Source: Salvator merianae
Taxonomy: Eukaryota > Chordata > Lepidosauria > Squamata > Teiidae
DNA: 64,000 bases
Assembly: GCA_003586115.2 (NCBI GenBank)
Contig: QVOM02000029.1
Span: forward strand, 31,898,625-31,962,624
Reading direction: 5' to 3'
In this document: positions 37,854 through 50,660 of the stretch, piece by piece
Layout: each line of letters starts with the position of its first letter
How positions within the stretch are numbered: the stretch's first letter is position 1
Translations under genes and position numbers: made by a program
The notes under the pieces: generated by a model
Database searches by the model: none
Told to the model about the DNA's origin: nothing
Seen by the model: only the letters and a program-made list of their open reading frames with translations

Positions 37854-37877
37854 CTGCTTGGTGGTGGTGATTGTTTC
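37830..37877 (+). terminator. PABPC1: PABPC1 polyadenylation signal and GT-rich downstream element
   Basis: AATAAA at 37830-37835, followed by TTCCTTAAACACTGATC and a GT-rich element (TTGGTGGTGGTGATTGTTT, about 37859-37877). A proximal AATAAA cluster near 37521 in an A-rich stretch could be an alternative site. Confidence 0.85.
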
Positions 37878-40800
37878 AATATGAATGAAATGCAGTTGTA
37901 TTAAATATGTTTGTTTAATGCAGAGGCAAAGTGAGCCACCCAGTAGCTAGTAGTATAGCTAAGTTTGGGCAGTTATAGGCATTATTCCTGGTAAAAGTTA
38001 TTTTAAAGTGCTGCTAAACTTGTAAATTGACATAGGTTTTTGCATGGTGGCAAAGCAGAGAGAGGACATAGGATGCCAGACTGGAGAAATTGGCAGCATT
38101 CAGTAACTAGCAAACAGAATAGTGTGGTTTTATTTTGTTGCAAATCAAAATGCTCCAGCTGTCACGTAGTTTAGTATGACTTTGATAAAGTTGCATTGAT
38201 AGTTTAATGGGGCATAGTGACTCTAATAACCAAAAACAGCTGTTGGTGGACATTTATGTTAACTGATCTAGTTTTGTTGTTACTTAGTTACTATGGGAAT
38301 TATTGGCAGCTTTCCATTTTTCAGTTCTGTATTTTATAACTAAAACAACCTGGTCAGATTGAATGAGAAATGCTGCATTTTTAGTTTCTAAAAACTGTTC
38401 CCCATTCTTTTAAATACATGTTGTCCTTGATACAGAGGCAGGAAATATGCTCAATACCTATGCAGAACACACAGTTAATGACCCTGATCCTTTCTTCTGT
38501 TTTCACTGTTCAGAAGTGATCACCATTGCTTATATAGCCAAAAGAGTACCAATCATACAATGCAAAAATGAGGTATCAGCAGGCTGGGGAATAAAAATCT
38601 GAAGAATTCACCAAAAACCCAAAGGATATTTAAGTTCTGGAACCACAGAATGCTGACTATTAGAGGTGGGGCTGTCAATAATAGCCTTCTACATGGCCTT
38701 TTCATTCTGTTCTCTTAAAATGACTTTTACTATCAAACTGTGAGCTTACAGCTTTGAAGGATAAGAACCACCTATGTTGGTTCTCAGTGTGGAGTTTATT
38801 TTAAAATAGGCAATGGTTAGTCGAACCAGGATTCTCAGTTTAAATAACAACACACAGAATGAAATATTACTGTTGTTGGATCCGATATATGATCTTGAAT
38901 CCAGAAGAAGGAAGCCTGTATGAGAAAGGGTGACAGAAAAGAAAGGAAGCTAATAATGCTGTATTATCCAGATCTGGAGAATAAAAAGCAGTATTGTGTG
39001 CATGTGCAAACATGGCTTAGAACACGTAAAAGCTATCTTTGAACTTACATGGTTCTTCCAACCCGCATCCCCTTTTCTGTACACTAGTTTCTGACTTTTT
39101 TTAACACACAAGTTGCACATACTCCCAAGTGATGATTGGTGAGCTTGGGCCCCCAAAACGGTAGATTTCAGAGTGGAAGGATTCAAACAAGAGGTCAGAA
39201 AATGATGCTTTCTAGTTCCCTTGTTATTTACGAGGTCTGGATTTGCAGCATTTTGGTGGAGCTAAACCTCTGCAAGTATTAGGGACTATGGTATCTGCTC
39301 ACATATAGTGAACTGTAAAAATTCTGGATCCTAATGTTTACTAGTGCTGTCATAAAGCAAAAAGTTATCTAAGGGTCAGGACCTTCTAAGTTCAGATACT
39401 TCCTGAAATCTTCACACGATTAGCAAATCATAGGTTACATTTTTTCCATTGGTTTTGCAAATATAATGAATATCCATAGGAAAGTGATTTGTATTCTTGG
39501 TTTGTGTTCCTGACCTGGCAAGCACCAGATATGTGATCCTTTAGTCAAGTTAGCATATGTTTGATGGTTGACTTTTTGGATCCACGTATATAGCTGGCAA
39601 ATCTTGAGCCTTCAGTTTTTCTCTGGCTCAGAAGCCCTTAAAACCACTATTGTAGCCTTGAACATTATTCTGCCAACTGCTGCCATACAAACTCAGACAA
39701 ATTCAAAGGATTCTATTTTAATTCTACAGAATCCAACTCCTAGCAAGATCTTATAGGAAAATGATCCAGAGAGTGGGGAGGAAAAGTATTAGAACTCTTC
39801 CTGTGGGATAACTCTTAAAATTCCAAACAGGCCTAGAGGATCAAAAAGCTAGAACTTCAAGGTTCATCAAACTATGGGCTCTCAGGTAGTGAACTACAGT
39901 TTCCATGAGTCTCATGGCCCATCATGTTTGATCAGTGGCAAGAAAAGACAAAACCTGTGGTTTGGTGTCAGTTGGGGACCAATCCTAGCCCCTGACTGAA
40001 TTTGGGAGACCAAGAGGATAAATGAAACTAGAAAAAGAAAAACATCCAAAAAAAAAAAAAAAAAGAATGGGAAACCATTTATCATTACATGAACTTGACA
40101 GCATTTTTCTTTGGCCAAGCCTGACATAGATTAAAGTGTTCATAATCACAACCTCCTTGATGCTATTTGGCTGCAGGCACCTGATGAATTCTAGTCAGAA
40201 CAAAACTGGTCATGCCCTGCCTCCTGGTGATCAATTAAAGATAAAATCACAGGTTGTAATTACAAAATGAGTCAAGAATCTCCAGTATAGGAGAGTTGAC
40301 CATTAATATCATACTAGTGGTAATTAAGATCTAAAATAACAAGAAAGGAGAAAACCTAAAAAAGTACATTGAAAATTAGATTGGCCTTTGACTATCCTGT
40401 AGACCCCAGTGAATTGTGTTGGCCTTAAGCTCTGGATTTTAGTGTTGCAGTACAGTAAAAACCAAAACCCCAGAGTCAGCAGCATTCTTTTGTGAGTCTG
40501 TCTTATATAGAGAGGTTATAAACTTTCTGTATCAAAACTGAGTCAGGGATATCAAATAAGATACTGGCATCTCCAGAAAAATAAGGGTTTTCTTTAAGAA
40601 TTGGATAAGACTTATCAAGTTTTCAAAACAGTTCTATGATAGGAGTGTGCACAAACAAAGTTCACATTTTTGATTCACTGTCAAAGCGAAAATCTATATT
40701 TTTGCTCTGTCAGTGAATTGTAATATCAAAAAAGGGTTTTTTGCGTTTTCCTTCGCAATGCCTTCCCCATTGAAAATGCTCTTTTCATTGGTTAAAACTC

Positions 40801-43129
40801 AGTAAAAATGCAAATATTCAAATAAATCTTCCATTTTTGCCAAGGGAGAGGCTGGTTCATTTCAATTGAACTTTAAAAATGTGAAAAAGTGCATTTTTGA
40901 TTCAACTCAAATATCTGTGAATGTGAAATATTCAATCAAATGTTTGAAGACAAAATGAATTTTGCACATCTCAGTTTTCTGACAGCAGACCCATGAATCA
41001 ATACTGTACAGTACTTCCCACTGGGTGGTGCTATAATCCTATGTATTTCTGGGTACTGTACCTACTATACCTAATGAAAACTTACTTGAAATATTAAGTG
41101 CCACTGTGGGAAGACGCATTTATGGTGTAAAACTTTTCAGAGCTGATGCGAATTGGGAGCATCCCCTCCTCATTTTCTTCACCCAGACGTGGTGCCCCAA
41201 GCTTCTTTTCCCACCCTATGCAAATTGAAAAGGTGTAGTCCTGGAACTTTTGGTAAGAAAATCTTGATGTAAAATCATTTAAAATTTCTGGCATCTCCAC
41301 ATAAATCTGGAAGACTTTCTGTCTAAAACCCTCAAAAGCTATGTTTAGGCATTACTGAACTAGATGGACAGACAATTGAAAATAGGTGTCAACATCACTT
41401 TCCCAGGCCTCTGTTCAGGAACAGACAGAAAGCTTAGCCATGTTAGCAAGATCAGAGAGAATACAGCTATGCTCATTGTATATCTAACAGCCTTTCCCAT
41501 CTGATTTATATAGTCCAGATCACGCTCAGACCACAAGACCCGGAGCTCCCATAACAGTCTGGCAGTTCCCTGCACAGTGCTGTCAACACACATGGAATTC
41601 AATAACAACACATGGGAAAGGCAGCATTGTTAGGCCCAAAGACAGGGTCTGTGCTTGGTTGTGAACCCATGCCAATTACTAGCACCAAGGACAGGCCAAC
41701 AGACGATTTTTTCCATTCTGTTTATTGACTGGTAAGTAAAGTGGAGGTCACCACTGGCAGTATCTCTGCAACAATGGGGACACTGAACAAAAATTGTCCC
41801 CACTATTTCCTGAACTTGTTATTGTCCTTACAGCACCTCTAATGAAAGCTAAGAGATAAAGCTGGGTGTGTGAAAGAGGCAAAGATGGCAGCACAGTGGA
41901 CAAGCTGACAATAGAAAAACCATATTTATCTCCGAAGGCCACTTTCACCTACTGCCCACACTCTTGCAATTCCTTATCCTTTTCTATTAACCTGAAGAGT
42001 TTTAAGATTAGTATTAAAAAAGCCCATACTTTCCTTTCTCCAGCATCAGCCTCGCTGGACTACTATTAGCAAAAGAACATATATGACAGGGAATTGAAAC
42101 TTGGATCAATTTCTGCTCACTTGTTTAACATTTCTCCCTCCTCCCCTAAGAGACAAGGCAAGAGTACTGATGTGAATTAAAGAATTACGTCAGCTTTCTT
42201 ATTTCTGCTTTGGCTCCCACTGTGAAGCCAAAAGATCTGCTTTGGCACAGCGTTCAAATGAGAAATTATTGAGCCAAGAGCTGCACGTAGCCTGGCTGGA
42301 TGTCGTACTTTGCTTGTAGAATACAGATCTGGATCCAAGTGCAGAGTTTTGAGTGGGGGAAATAGCTATTTCACAGATACTTAGGTAAGACATAATAATA
42401 GAAAAGGCTTTAGGCTGTACGGCAGTTCTTCTGCTTCCACTTGAACAACCTCTCATGTAAATGGGGAAAAAATCTTTGAATTTAGCTTCACTTGTCTCAA
42501 GTGAGTGCTGAAACACTCCCTCCACTATCAAAAGACACTGTATGTAGAAAAACATTTCAGGAATGAAGGGCATCAACTCATCAGGGGGTGGGTGAGAAGA
42601 GAAGGCAGCTCAGACAAGTTATTTGGCTAAAGCTAATCATTCTAAGGAACTGCTCTCAATCCAGCAAAGAAACTAAAAAGTCTGTTAGGCAGGTAATGAA
42701 CTTTGCAAGATGTTTCAACCATTGTCAAGGATCTCTGAGCTGAAGCGCATCTAGGATATAAGTTGATGGATTTTCCACTTGCAGATGCTTCACTTCCCAG
42801 CTAAGTAACGTTCACTGGAGTAGAAAGACATTTCACTCATCAGGCTTCCCAATGGTAGTACTTCATTAGGGCTTTTCTCTCCACCACCCGCCCCAAAAAG
42901 AACAACAATGCGAATCTCTTTCAAACACTCAGTGTGGAGGAATGTGTGGTTTTCCAAGGCAACATGCAGAAAGCTAGCACTTCTTCACGTGCAACAATTT
43001 CTTTGAACAAGTTGGTATCTTCTGCAAAACTTATATTCTGCACAGAAAAAAAAATGTGCAAGGCTTTTAAAGAAAAATGAAAGCAACTGCAAGAATCCAG
43101 CTGCTGTAATGGTTCATTCAATAAGCTTG
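37878..43129. other. No recognised gene downstream of PABPC1
   Basis: AT-rich intergenic sequence. Single-arm scraps of hairpin MITEs (for example near 39890, AACTACAGTTTCCATGAG) and a poly-A run at 40048-40064. I see no exon of a next gene. The 125-codon minus frame at 42199-42576 has no recognised homology. Confidence 0.5.
40642..40975. mobile_element. Possible AT-rich MITE
   Basis: GGAGTGTGCACAAAC at the left and the inward-read right end GAGATGTGCAAAATTC look like decayed TIRs around an AT-rich body with TTTTGATTCA repeats. Confidence 0.35.
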
Positions 43130-43437
43130 GGGTTTTAGACCTAGAGCGAAGGTCTGACTTTTCATTGGAAAGACAATACTAAAGGTGAAGCTCAAATATT
43201 TTGGCCACATAACGAGAGCACAGAACTCATTGGGAAAGACCCTCATGCTGGGAAAGATTGAAGGCAAAGGGAGAAAAGGATAGCAGAAGATGAGATGGAT
43301 AGATAGTGTCTTGGAAGCAACAGGCATAAGTCTGGGCAAACTTTGAGTGACAGTGGAGGACAGAGGGGCATGGTGTGCTGCAGTCCATGGGCCCGTGGAG
43401 AGTTGGACACAAATGCATGCCTGAACAACAACCGTGA
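43130..43437 (+). mobile_element. BovB (RTE) LINE 3' end
   Basis: Contains FWPHNESTELIGKDPHAGKD-like reading and GATGAGATGGATAGATAGTG, then CCATGGGCCCGTGGAGAGTT and a CAACAAC tail, the standard BovB 3' end. Confidence 0.75.
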
Positions 43438-44204
43438 TGAAGGTCTTGACTTTGCTCATTTTTATTAATCTCACAAAGTTGGAAGGAACCATTTTGGCCA
43501 CTGGGTAAACACACAATTCTTTGGTGGACACCTCTTCAGATTACCCACAACCGCTTCCACAGTTGGACCAGATACAGTCAAGGATTTAGAAGGGATCATG
43601 ATTCTCATCACAGGAACTCATCAAGCCTTTAATTTGGACAAAGCTACCAAGGAAGGCATAAGTTACACGCAGATAGTTTCAGTCTTCTGTGACTTCTTTA
43701 TGCCAATGAAGATGCCATTTTGGAATGTAAGTAAAAACTATGAAGTACTACGTTTTCAAAGTCAAAGAGCTGTTGCACAGTTGCCAGAATTCACCACCTT
43801 AGGCCATTTGTTTCCAAGCCTCAAGAAGTCAGGATACAGGCTTAGTGGGTAAAAGTTCTTGTTTGCTTCTCTGTTGATGATAACAGAATACAAAGGACAG
43901 TTGCAAGCAGTAGGCATATAACAGTTCCAAACCATTCTCTTTTCCCATGCCTCCCTGTCTTAGTACCTGTAGACTACACATCCAGGCTTCTGGGCCTTCA
44001 GCATTCCAGCTAACCACAAACAAGGAGAAACGGAGCAGTGAGAAAAACAAGCAGGTGTGGCTGGGATCTGAGAACATGCAAAGATGGCTGTGCAGTGGCC
44101 AGTGCGCTGACAACAGTCCACTTAGGGGTCCATGATGACATATATGAGAAACAAGAGCAGAGAAGGAAAAAGCCTACAAGCCATATGGTGACTACTGCTT
44201 TGAA
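43438..44204. other. No recognised gene
   Basis: No supportable feature. Confidence 0.45.
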
Positions 44205-44882
44205 CCCACAGCAGCAGACCAAGGAGGGCATAGGTGTGGACAGAGAGGTACATATTTCCACCTTTGGTGGGACTGTGATATTATAAGGGTTTTGGAGAGA
44301 GATTCAGAATAAAATTAATGATATTTTAAATATAAATTTGAATTTATCATCTGAGCTAGGTTTTTTTTTTAAATCAGGGAGAATAAGGGAGGAAAAACAG
44401 TATTTATTTGTGCAAATGATATATGCAGCAAAGTCAACAATTGTATTGGGGTGGAGGGAAAATAATAAATTGTCATTAGATAATTGGTACAGGTATTTAA
44501 TGGAACAATACAGATTTGATAAAATGTGGGAAATAAGATTTAAAAGTCAAGGTATGACATTGCTTTCTAAAACAGGAAAAATGGATTAATTGTATTTTTC
44601 AACAAGAGCCCAAGCGCCAGAAGAACTGAGAGAGCAAATAACAAGATTAATTCTTTGGTCCAGCTAAAATGAAAGAGAAAAAAGATGGAAGAAGTAATCT
44701 AGAAGTTGTCAACCAGTGTGCACAAGGGGTAGTTAGTGTATTAATTATTGTTTTTTCTTTCTTTTTCAATATTTTTTTTTGGGGGGGGGAGAAACACTAT
44801 TTTTTGTTATGATTTGTTATTTTTTAGTTATAATTTATTAATTCTTTTTGTATAATTTTTCTAAAATAAAAAAGATTAAAAT
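44205..44882 (+). mobile_element. L1 LINE 3' end
   Basis: Reads CGQRGTYFHLWWDCDIIRVL at about 44235, the HxWWxC motif of L1 ORF2, then YLFVQMIYAAKSTIVLGWRE (AA...ia..Wk). A 3'UTR with G-run and an AATAAAAAAG tail ends near 44880. 5'-truncated and frameshifted. Confidence 0.75.
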
Positions 44883-45100
44883 GACTAAGGAAGTTCTTCT
44901 GTCAAGCTTACGTGGCAGAAAGCATCTTTGGATAAGTCTACAGTGAGGCACAATTTTTATACTCCATTATGAGCAAGGAGCTCATCCCATTGATGAGATG
45001 TTTGCAGACAGTAAAACAAGCACCAGTGCTCAACTGTTTTCTGGATTTAAGTTCATAATAGAGAACAGGTTGTGATTCATTAAAATGCACTTTAGTGTAG

Positions 45101-45229
45101 CAGTGCTCAAACTGTGCCCTTCCTGATATTCCTGCACTACAGTTCCCATCACTCCCAGCTATTATACCTAAGAAATGGTGTAAGCTGTAGTTCAGGAACA
45201 TCTGGAGGGCTGAAGTTTGAACACTCCTG
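45101..45229. mobile_element. Hairpin MITE, 129 bp
   Basis: Left CAGTGCTCAAACTGTGCCCT and inward-read right CAGGAGTGTTCAAACTTCAG, with ACTACAGTTCCCATCACTCC and GCTGTAGTTCAGGAACATCT arms. hAT-like CAG termini; no clear target duplication. Confidence 0.6.
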
Positions 45230-45528
45230 CCTTATGGATCCCCAGAAAGGTTATTCTACACTTCCATGTGAAATTATTTTTTGCTATTAATTTTTTTACA
45301 TGAAAGGAATCCATGTTTTCCAAAATAAATCAAAATAAATTATGCCACTGCACAAAGCAGTAAGTGAAATGCTTCCTATAATCCCTTCCACCCCCAGTAT
45401 CTTGCAGGAGGGACCCTGAAAATGGAGGAGGCAGACCTGCTCTCAATGCCCTAAATGGTCCTTCCTAATTCTACAATTCTGAGCAGTTTCTTGATGCAGA
45501 TGCTTTAGGCTAAGAAAAGGAACAATAT

Positions 45529-45972
45529 GGCCACGGTCACACATCATATTTTTTTAAGACAGAGGCTGGCTTAGGTCCTCAGAAACCAGACATTAAATTC
45601 ATTCTGGTTTTTTCCAAGGACTTTTCTGCCTAGAATGGGATTATCCTCAATTCAGATAATCCCAGCACTGCATCCATTTCACCAAGAAACGGACTCAGCC
45701 AGGCTGCCTCCTGCTGCCCCCCCGATACCCCTGATACCCCCGTGCTGTGGTGGCCGCCACTACCCCCAGTGCCCCTGCCACTTCCCACCATCACCTCTAA
45801 TAGCCACCACTGCCTCCCTCCGCCCCACGTGCCCCCTTCCGCCATGGCCACTTACTATCCAAGTCCCCCCCCCAACTTACTTTTTACCACAAGGGCTTGG
45901 GTGACAGTGGCAGTGGCAGCAGCAGAGGCACAGTAGGTGTGGCTAGGCTGGAAGAGCCCAAAAACGGCCTCA
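45529..45972 (+). mobile_element. Dispersed repeat homologous to 12919-13184
   Basis: GGCCACGGTCACACAT at the left, and about 190 bp match the reverse complement of the 12.9-kb element. The rest is C-rich (CCCCCGATACCCCTGATACC), perhaps expanded. The right border is a guess. Confidence 0.4.
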
Positions 45973-46588
45973 GTCCCCCAGGGGACAGAGTAAAACATAG
46001 AAGTGTGACCTGCGGCCCATGAGAGGAGTGAAGAAAGAGAGCAGAAATGAAATCCTTTCGAAAGATAACAGAGTTTCACTTTTGATACCAGGAACCTTAG
46101 CAAAAGCAAGGTAAAAACTGCCTTGGATTTTAGTAAAGATCAAGTTTAAGTGTTTATTTTTATGTTTTATAGATAATTTTCATAGGGAAAAGAAGAAGCT
46201 AGCAATCAGCAGCAAACCTTTTGGATGCCATCTTCTTTATTTGACCCCTGGGATTGCTTGCATCAGGTACAGCCCTAAATCAGGTCTATGTTGTGATGGA
46301 GACTTTGGCGCGTGTGCTGTCAGTGTTGTTTTGCTTTTAATTAATGCCTGTGTGCAGGTGCATCTTCCCTTGCTGTGCATTTTTCAGGCCTGATTAATGC
46401 TGTTCTCCTAAGGGGCACACTGCCCTTTTAGAGCTTGGAAGATCACTTGGAAGGGGAGAAAGTACTCAGAAAGCTGTCCAAAAATGTGCATTCTGAAAGA
46501 ACTAGAAAGTTTCTCCCCTTTACAGATCCACGAAGCCTGAACCCAAGGAGAAAGACAGCCTGAGCCTTTGCTTGCTTGCTCTTTCAAG

Positions 46589-47100
46589 GGCCATTTTCAC
46601 ACTTAGAACAGTATAATGTTCTAATTAGCAGGGTTCAGGCCGGCCAGGATCAGGTACAGTGATGAGTATTCGCACTTGTCAGCAATGGAACAGTTTGGGA
46701 GCTGACCAGCAGGTGGAGCAGTGCGAATGGGAATACACTAGTTAGGTAGCTGTGTTCAAACCCAGAGGAGCTGTGTCCAAACGTTTGTCTAAAATGGCTA
46801 CCAGGGTCTGGACCCCAAAGTCCGAACCTCAGTCCAAACTGTCGGACAGCACCTGTGCGGCCGCACAGTCCCTGCCCCACCGCCATTCCACACCAGGAAG
46901 TGATGTGAATGCACCTTTCCTGATCTGCACCTGATCACGCAAGTCAGTTTTCAGACTACAATTTTCTTGACTAGCGCTATTCGGCTTCAGGTGAACATCA
47001 GGTGGGCTTCGGTAGGTTTCAAGTCAGCTGCAGCTGTTTGCAGGTGTGAACGCTCTGTAGAGTGTCCTGGAACGTTCCTCTCGCTAAGTGGTAACAGGCC
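46589..47100. mobile_element. Candidate 512-bp MITE with GGCC termini
   Basis: Left GGCCATTTTCACACTTAG and inward-read right GGCCTGTTACCACTTAG. CAA lies just outside both ends, with one extra G at the left. Central GC-rich region. No coding capacity. Confidence 0.45.
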
Positions 47101-47520
47101 CAAGGACTCTCTGGCAGAGGCTAGTCTACCATCTTGGGGTGTGTGCTGGGGAGGGGACTGCCTTTTAAAAAACCTTCAGTTTTGGAGTGTCTCCATTGCC
47201 ACGGTCTTTGTTTCTGCACTTAGCTTGGCTAGGTAGGCCAACTACATTGTAATCTCAGTAGGTTCCCCCCCCCCTTGCCCCCTCTTCCCTTCTTTTGCCA
47301 GCAAGCTGCCCCTACGTTGGAAATACTTGACATGGCTTTAGCTCAGCAGAGGAACAACACTAACCCTCTGTTATCCATATTCTTGCTATCTGGATCTTCA
47401 CTTAAAAGGTTTGTGTCTCTTATTACCTCATTGTATTATGCAAACCATGCTTTTCCACAGTCTGGGAAATACGGTCTTCTTCCTGCTTTTCGCAGATGGC
47501 AGACTATATAGTGTACTGAC

Positions 47521-47830
47521 ACTGGAAATTTTGGTTTGGATAACAAACTGCCGAAGGCAAATGGTCCAATCTATTTGAACTTCAATCTCTAATCTTTAAT
47601 TAATCCTTAATCTAATTTGTAATGAAATGCTTAATTTTTATTTTATGCTAAATGTGTTGTTTATTGTCATTTATTCTATTTTATTGTGCTATGCCACTTT
47701 TTCCTTATGGCATTAGGCACTGGAGTGATTTTGGGGCTTGGGACAAGTTATAATTTTTCCCATTTGATGGAATAAATGTTATTTGTTGGCTGTAAGATCC
47801 ATTTTCAGGAACTAATTAGATATGGATAAG
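47521..47830 (-). mobile_element. Copy of the probable L1 5'UTR
   Basis: GAAATTTTGGTTTGGATAAC onward matches 7770-8060 over about 300 bp, including TATTAGGCA/CATTAGGCA and GCTGTAAG blocks. Confidence 0.55.
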
Positions 47831-49569
47831 GGAGGACTAGTGTACCTGGAAATCAAGAGGCTTACAGGTTCATTTACGGGAACCTTGGAAGGTAACGATA
47901 AACCACATCTGAACTGCTGCCATAAATGCAGTTGCTGACTTTCAGGAGGTGCCTTCTCTTTCATCATTCAGGTATTTGTTAAAAGACCTTCACTTTACTT
48001 AGGCCTTACCTGTGGAATGCCTGTCTTCCTTATTCACCCACAATTTACCTACATTGGTTTATATTTTTTTAACTGTTTTTATACTTGTTTTTAAAATGCA
48101 TATATAACTCACTCTGATTTTTCTCAAAAAATACAAAATTAGTATATAAATATTGAAAAGAAAAGAAAAAGCAGCACAGATATGTTCATATAGTCAAGCT
48201 CGACTTAGGGCAAATTTGTATTTATCTCTTCAATCCGATAACAGGATGGACCACCCTGTCTTGGGATACCCAACCTATCCCCAGCTGGGACAGTTTGCTT
48301 TTGGCGCAGAACAAAGTTGTTCACATTGGGACAGCCTGGCCTGGACTAGCCCTCATGCCAGCTCCAAAGCCTGCACCTGCTTTAGAGCTGACAGTGGGGC
48401 CTCCAAATGCTCTGAAATCTAGGATTGAAAGTTCCTGGTTTTGGAGCTACTGGTGGGCCCATTTCAGCGGCGTGCCCTGTTGTGCCACTGAAAAGGGTCA
48501 CCTGTGATATATCAGACCGTGGAGGCATGCCATCTGCATGCTTCTGTGGTCTGTTATATCCCTAGCACACCAACAGATCTTGATGTTGGGTCTACTGATA
48601 AACCAGGCTAAGGCACCATTTTGGGCATCCTCCTCCAGTCTACACTCCATCTTTGTGGGCGGAGCATGCTAGGAGGGGGAGGGTCCTCCCATAATTCTAT
48701 TAACAGGCAGATGGGAGGCCTCAAGACTGCTTCTTATCACTGAACAATGTCCCATGGGAAAAGCCTAAAGGTTCCTTTACTTTTATCATTACCAATATAG
48801 CACCTACCTGGGCCAAAGTCCCGAGCAGAATGGCTTTTAGGCTAAGGCCAAAGATTTGCTAGATTAGGCAATTTACAGTTATAATACCAGATTCTTTACT
48901 GTACTTTCTTTCTTTTTTATTTTGAGCTTTTAGTTTATATTGTGTTAACAATTTTTATTCTAGATGCTTTTATATGGTGCCCTGTGCTTTTGTATGTCCT
49001 GGCTAAAAACTGATCGACAACAACTGGTAATAATGAAGTTTGTCCAGATTGAGGAACCTTGCTTTAGAAATCTCTTTCTTCCCAATTGGTTGTATATCCT
49101 TGCAAAAAAAAAAAAGGAAGATACCTCTGCTATAGCCCCCCTTCACTGCTTGTTGTCCTCAGGAGTCAGCAGTTTCTTTTCTGGATTTTAAACCTACTTG
49201 CTCAGCAGTTCTTTGCTATCTCACATCTTAGCAATGTATACTTAATTTCTGAAGCTTTTGTGAGCATCTTTAGCCTAAGGAAAGTGCCAGCCAGTCATTC
49301 CTACTAACTAGCACACAAACCCATGTTGATCTAATTATTTGCTTCTACCTTTTTATTATTTTGGCAGTCATGGACAATTTTTATGAACGGTGCTGGGAAC
49401 GAAACCAAGCGTACAGGCGCTCTACGTGCCTTACTCTGCAAGTTCTCTCCTCTGATGTCAAATGTTAACAATAGATTGGTATTATTTGGAAAGCAGCCTG
49501 GCCTCCTCATTCAATAGGCTCAAGCAGTAAAATTATTTTACATAAACTGAAATAGTAGTATTTATTTAT
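47831..49569. other. No recognised gene
   Basis: No exon. A poly-A run at 49104-49115. The block 48290-48640 looks like part of an unclassified repeat but I cannot define its ends. Confidence 0.45.
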
Positions 49570-49790
49570 GGATTTATAAATGTATAATGTTTATATTTAT
49601 TTCCTACTTTTCTTCCAAAGATCTCACAGCAGCACACATTATTATCCTCCTTTCTATACTACTCACACAACAATCCTGCAAGATGCATTAGACTGACAGG
49701 TAATGATTGGTCCCCAAGGCATCATAGCTGTGGGGCAATGGAATTCAGAGAATCCTGTATTAGTTCCCTGACAGTCGATTTTGTATTCCT
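49570..49790 (-). mobile_element. CORE-SINE/MIR-like fragment, minus strand
   Basis: TTTATTTCCTACTTTTCTTC, then CACACAACAATCCTGCAAGATGCATTAG, resembling the minus-strand CORE of MIR-type SINEs (CAACAACCCTGTGAGGTAGG). Decayed. Confidence 0.45.
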
Positions 49791-50032
49791 TGATATGCCA
49801 AGGTAATACAGCCAATTCAAATGGACTGTCTGGATGAGGACAATCTTTAAGGGGTCTAGTCCAAACGCTATTTCCTATAGGAAGGGTCAAGTCCACATTA
49901 CAGCAAAATAATTCCACCCATAATAACCCAAGTTAAAATTTTGTATGAAGAAGACTAGAATTCTGCAACCTACATCAATTAGCTTTTGCTGATTGCTAAT
50001 TAGCTATGCTTTTGCTCACTTTGAATAATTCT

Positions 50033-50063
50033 GATAGCTTTCTATTCAAAATAGAAAGCTATC
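50033..50063. repeat. Perfect 14-bp inverted repeat with 3-nt loop
   Basis: GATAGCTTTCTATT, CAA, AATAGAAAGCTATC. Stem arms are perfectly complementary. Purpose unknown. Confidence 0.8.
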
Positions 50064-50263
50064 ATAATACTGTACTGCAGAGAATTGGACGATCATATTA
50101 TCTAATAAAGAGATTTGAGCAGGAAAGGCTAGACTTCTTTAAAAAAACACTACCAGAGCTAAAGCTTAGTTTTGCATCTGCTGAGAGAGCCTGGGGGGGG
50201 GGGGGGAGAGAGACTACAGAACACTTCCTAAGCTAAAATCTGGTGCTAACAGAATTACTATAG

Positions 50264-50660
50264 GGGTGCCTCCAGACATGGGCTAAAACCCGTAATTCTC
50301 CTGGGACTATGCTGGGAATGCCACACATAATTGTGACATTCCTATTACAGTCCTGGAATATCGAGTCGATATCTGTAATATCGTTATTATGGGAAATCCA
50401 ACAACAATGCTGTATTTCCTGTAATAGTGATGCTGCTTATTTGTCTAATCAGAAGCCAGTCGAGAGCATGGAAAAAGCAAAGGGAATTGGGTGGCCGCTT
50501 GGCTTGCGTCCGAGTAGCTTCAAGAGCAGTGATAATGAAAGGAGCTGGCAGACACAGATAAAAGTCCACATCTGCCTCCCACATGTGGTGGGGGCAGCAA
50601 GAGGCAATTGCAGGATCTTCTTTACATCCCAGAATTGCCTCTTGCCGTCTGGAGGCACCC
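50264..50660. mobile_element. 397-bp MITE, TIR GGGTGCCTCCAGAC, duplication TAG
   Basis: The left end and the inward-read right end both start GGGTGCCTCCAGAC, and TAG flanks both sides (50261-50263 and 50661-50663). The 210-codon open frame crossing it (50309-50941) has no protein similarity and reads out of the element, so it is not called a gene. Related copies: 1626-1904, 12060-12425, 15915-16400. Confidence 0.75.
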
